Source: Thioalkalivibrio sp.
GTDB lineage: Bacteria > Pseudomonadota > Gammaproteobacteria > Ectothiorhodospirales > Ectothiorhodospiraceae
Reading direction: 5' to 3'
NCBI GenBank assembly: GCA_003555285.1
Contig: PWGH01000129.1
Location: forward strand, 1-20,217
Length of the DNA stretch: 20,217 nt
Below the pieces are notes generated by a model. It made no database searches. It was not told where the DNA came from and worked only from the letters and a program-made list of their open reading frames with translations. Position numbers and translations under genes: made by a program. Numbering within the stretch: position 1 is the first letter of the stretch; the number at the start of each line of letters is the position of its first letter. This document shows positions 17,643 through 20,217 of this stretch, one piece after another.

Positions 17643-17643
<1 letters not shown>
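15784..17643 (+). CDS. 2-hydroxyacyl-CoA dehydratase/activase-related protein, partner of the giant activase
   Basis: This belongs to the 'acyl-CoA dehydratase activase-related' group, homologous to the iron-sulfur catalytic or electron-accepting subunits of the 2-hydroxyglutaryl-CoA dehydratase superfamily. Residues about 70-270 hold the cysteine motifs C122-NAGQ-C127-NP and GSC167GPC170RFGMYEAEYRLALR. Residues about 330-600 form the second half, with ITGEFWAQTTEGDGNFNMFRFLEDEGAEV, ARITGGEGYLEVAKNIHAY and KPFGC492MPSTQSDG. These cysteines are the likely iron-sulfur ligands. No transmembrane segment is present. The start is doubtful: GTG 15784 has GGGGGG about 9 nt upstream but adds a low-complexity N-terminus with three 5-residue repeats (WAQVP). 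ATG 15841 and ATG 15904 are alternatives, and homology begins only near residue 60 (GPYKRPIERPFTRAER). The stop overlaps the next start as TGATG, so the two genes form one operon. Confidence 0.8.
15846..15890 (+). repeat. Three tandem 15-bp units near the 5' end of the dehydratase-related gene
   Basis: Units 15861-15875 and 15876-15890 are identical (GTGGGCCCAGGTTCC), and 15846-15860 is a diverged copy. In frame they encode a 5-residue repeat (WFP/WAQVP). A partial fourth unit starts at 15891. They lie before the conserved protein begins, so this may be slippage in a non-essential leader or non-coding DNA. Confidence 0.7.

Positions 17644-20217
<2,574 letters not shown>

Overview
This is a GC-rich window with compact, often overlapping genes. 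It suggests a sulfur-oxidising gammaproteobacterium, perhaps of the Chromatiales or Ectothiorhodospiraceae type. The main reasons are an ETHE1-like sulfur dioxygenase (329-1081) and a secreted Gly/Tyr-rich protein that looks like a sulfur-globule envelope protein (9798-10160). A bacterial glycogen phosphorylase, a GGDEF/EAL-HDOD signalling pair and REP-like intergenic hairpins fit that placement. The taxonomy is inference from gene content only.

Layout. 1-254 is the tail of a gene cut by the window edge. 329-3627 (+) holds the sulfur dioxygenase, then an HWE-family sensor kinase overlapping a single-domain response regulator. 3826-4101 (+) is a small secreted protein built on three 14-residue repeats, the last one frameshifted. 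4102-4447 has no gene but carries a long imperfect inverted repeat. 4448-7006 (-) is glgP, divergent from a SAMHD1-like HD phosphohydrolase (7097-8455, +). The gap between them carries a 16-bp tandem duplication. 8505-9404 (-) is a DUF1028 protein. 9405-9797 has no gene but holds a sigma70-like promoter, a palindrome and leader hairpins for the sulfur-globule-like gene, which ends in a clear intrinsic terminator.

Next on the + strand come a GSTCD/Methyltransf_32-like methyltransferase (10358-11599), a lower-GC gap with palindromes, and a small coiled-coil plus winged-helix-like DNA-binding candidate (11896-12339). A translationally coupled c-di-GMP pair follows: an HDOD protein (12474-13478) and a PAS-PAS-GGDEF-EAL protein (13471-15501) with a degenerate GGDEF site but an intact RxxD motif and intact EAL residues. 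An intrinsic terminator closes this unit.

The window ends in a coupled two-gene operon (15784-20217 and beyond). One gene encodes a cysteine-rich protein of the 2-hydroxyacyl-CoA dehydratase-activase-related family. The other encodes a giant activase with two tandem ASKHA ATPase modules, open at the window edge. By homology this looks like an ATP-driven, iron-sulfur electron-injection system whose substrate is unknown. It is the best candidate here for undescribed biochemistry.
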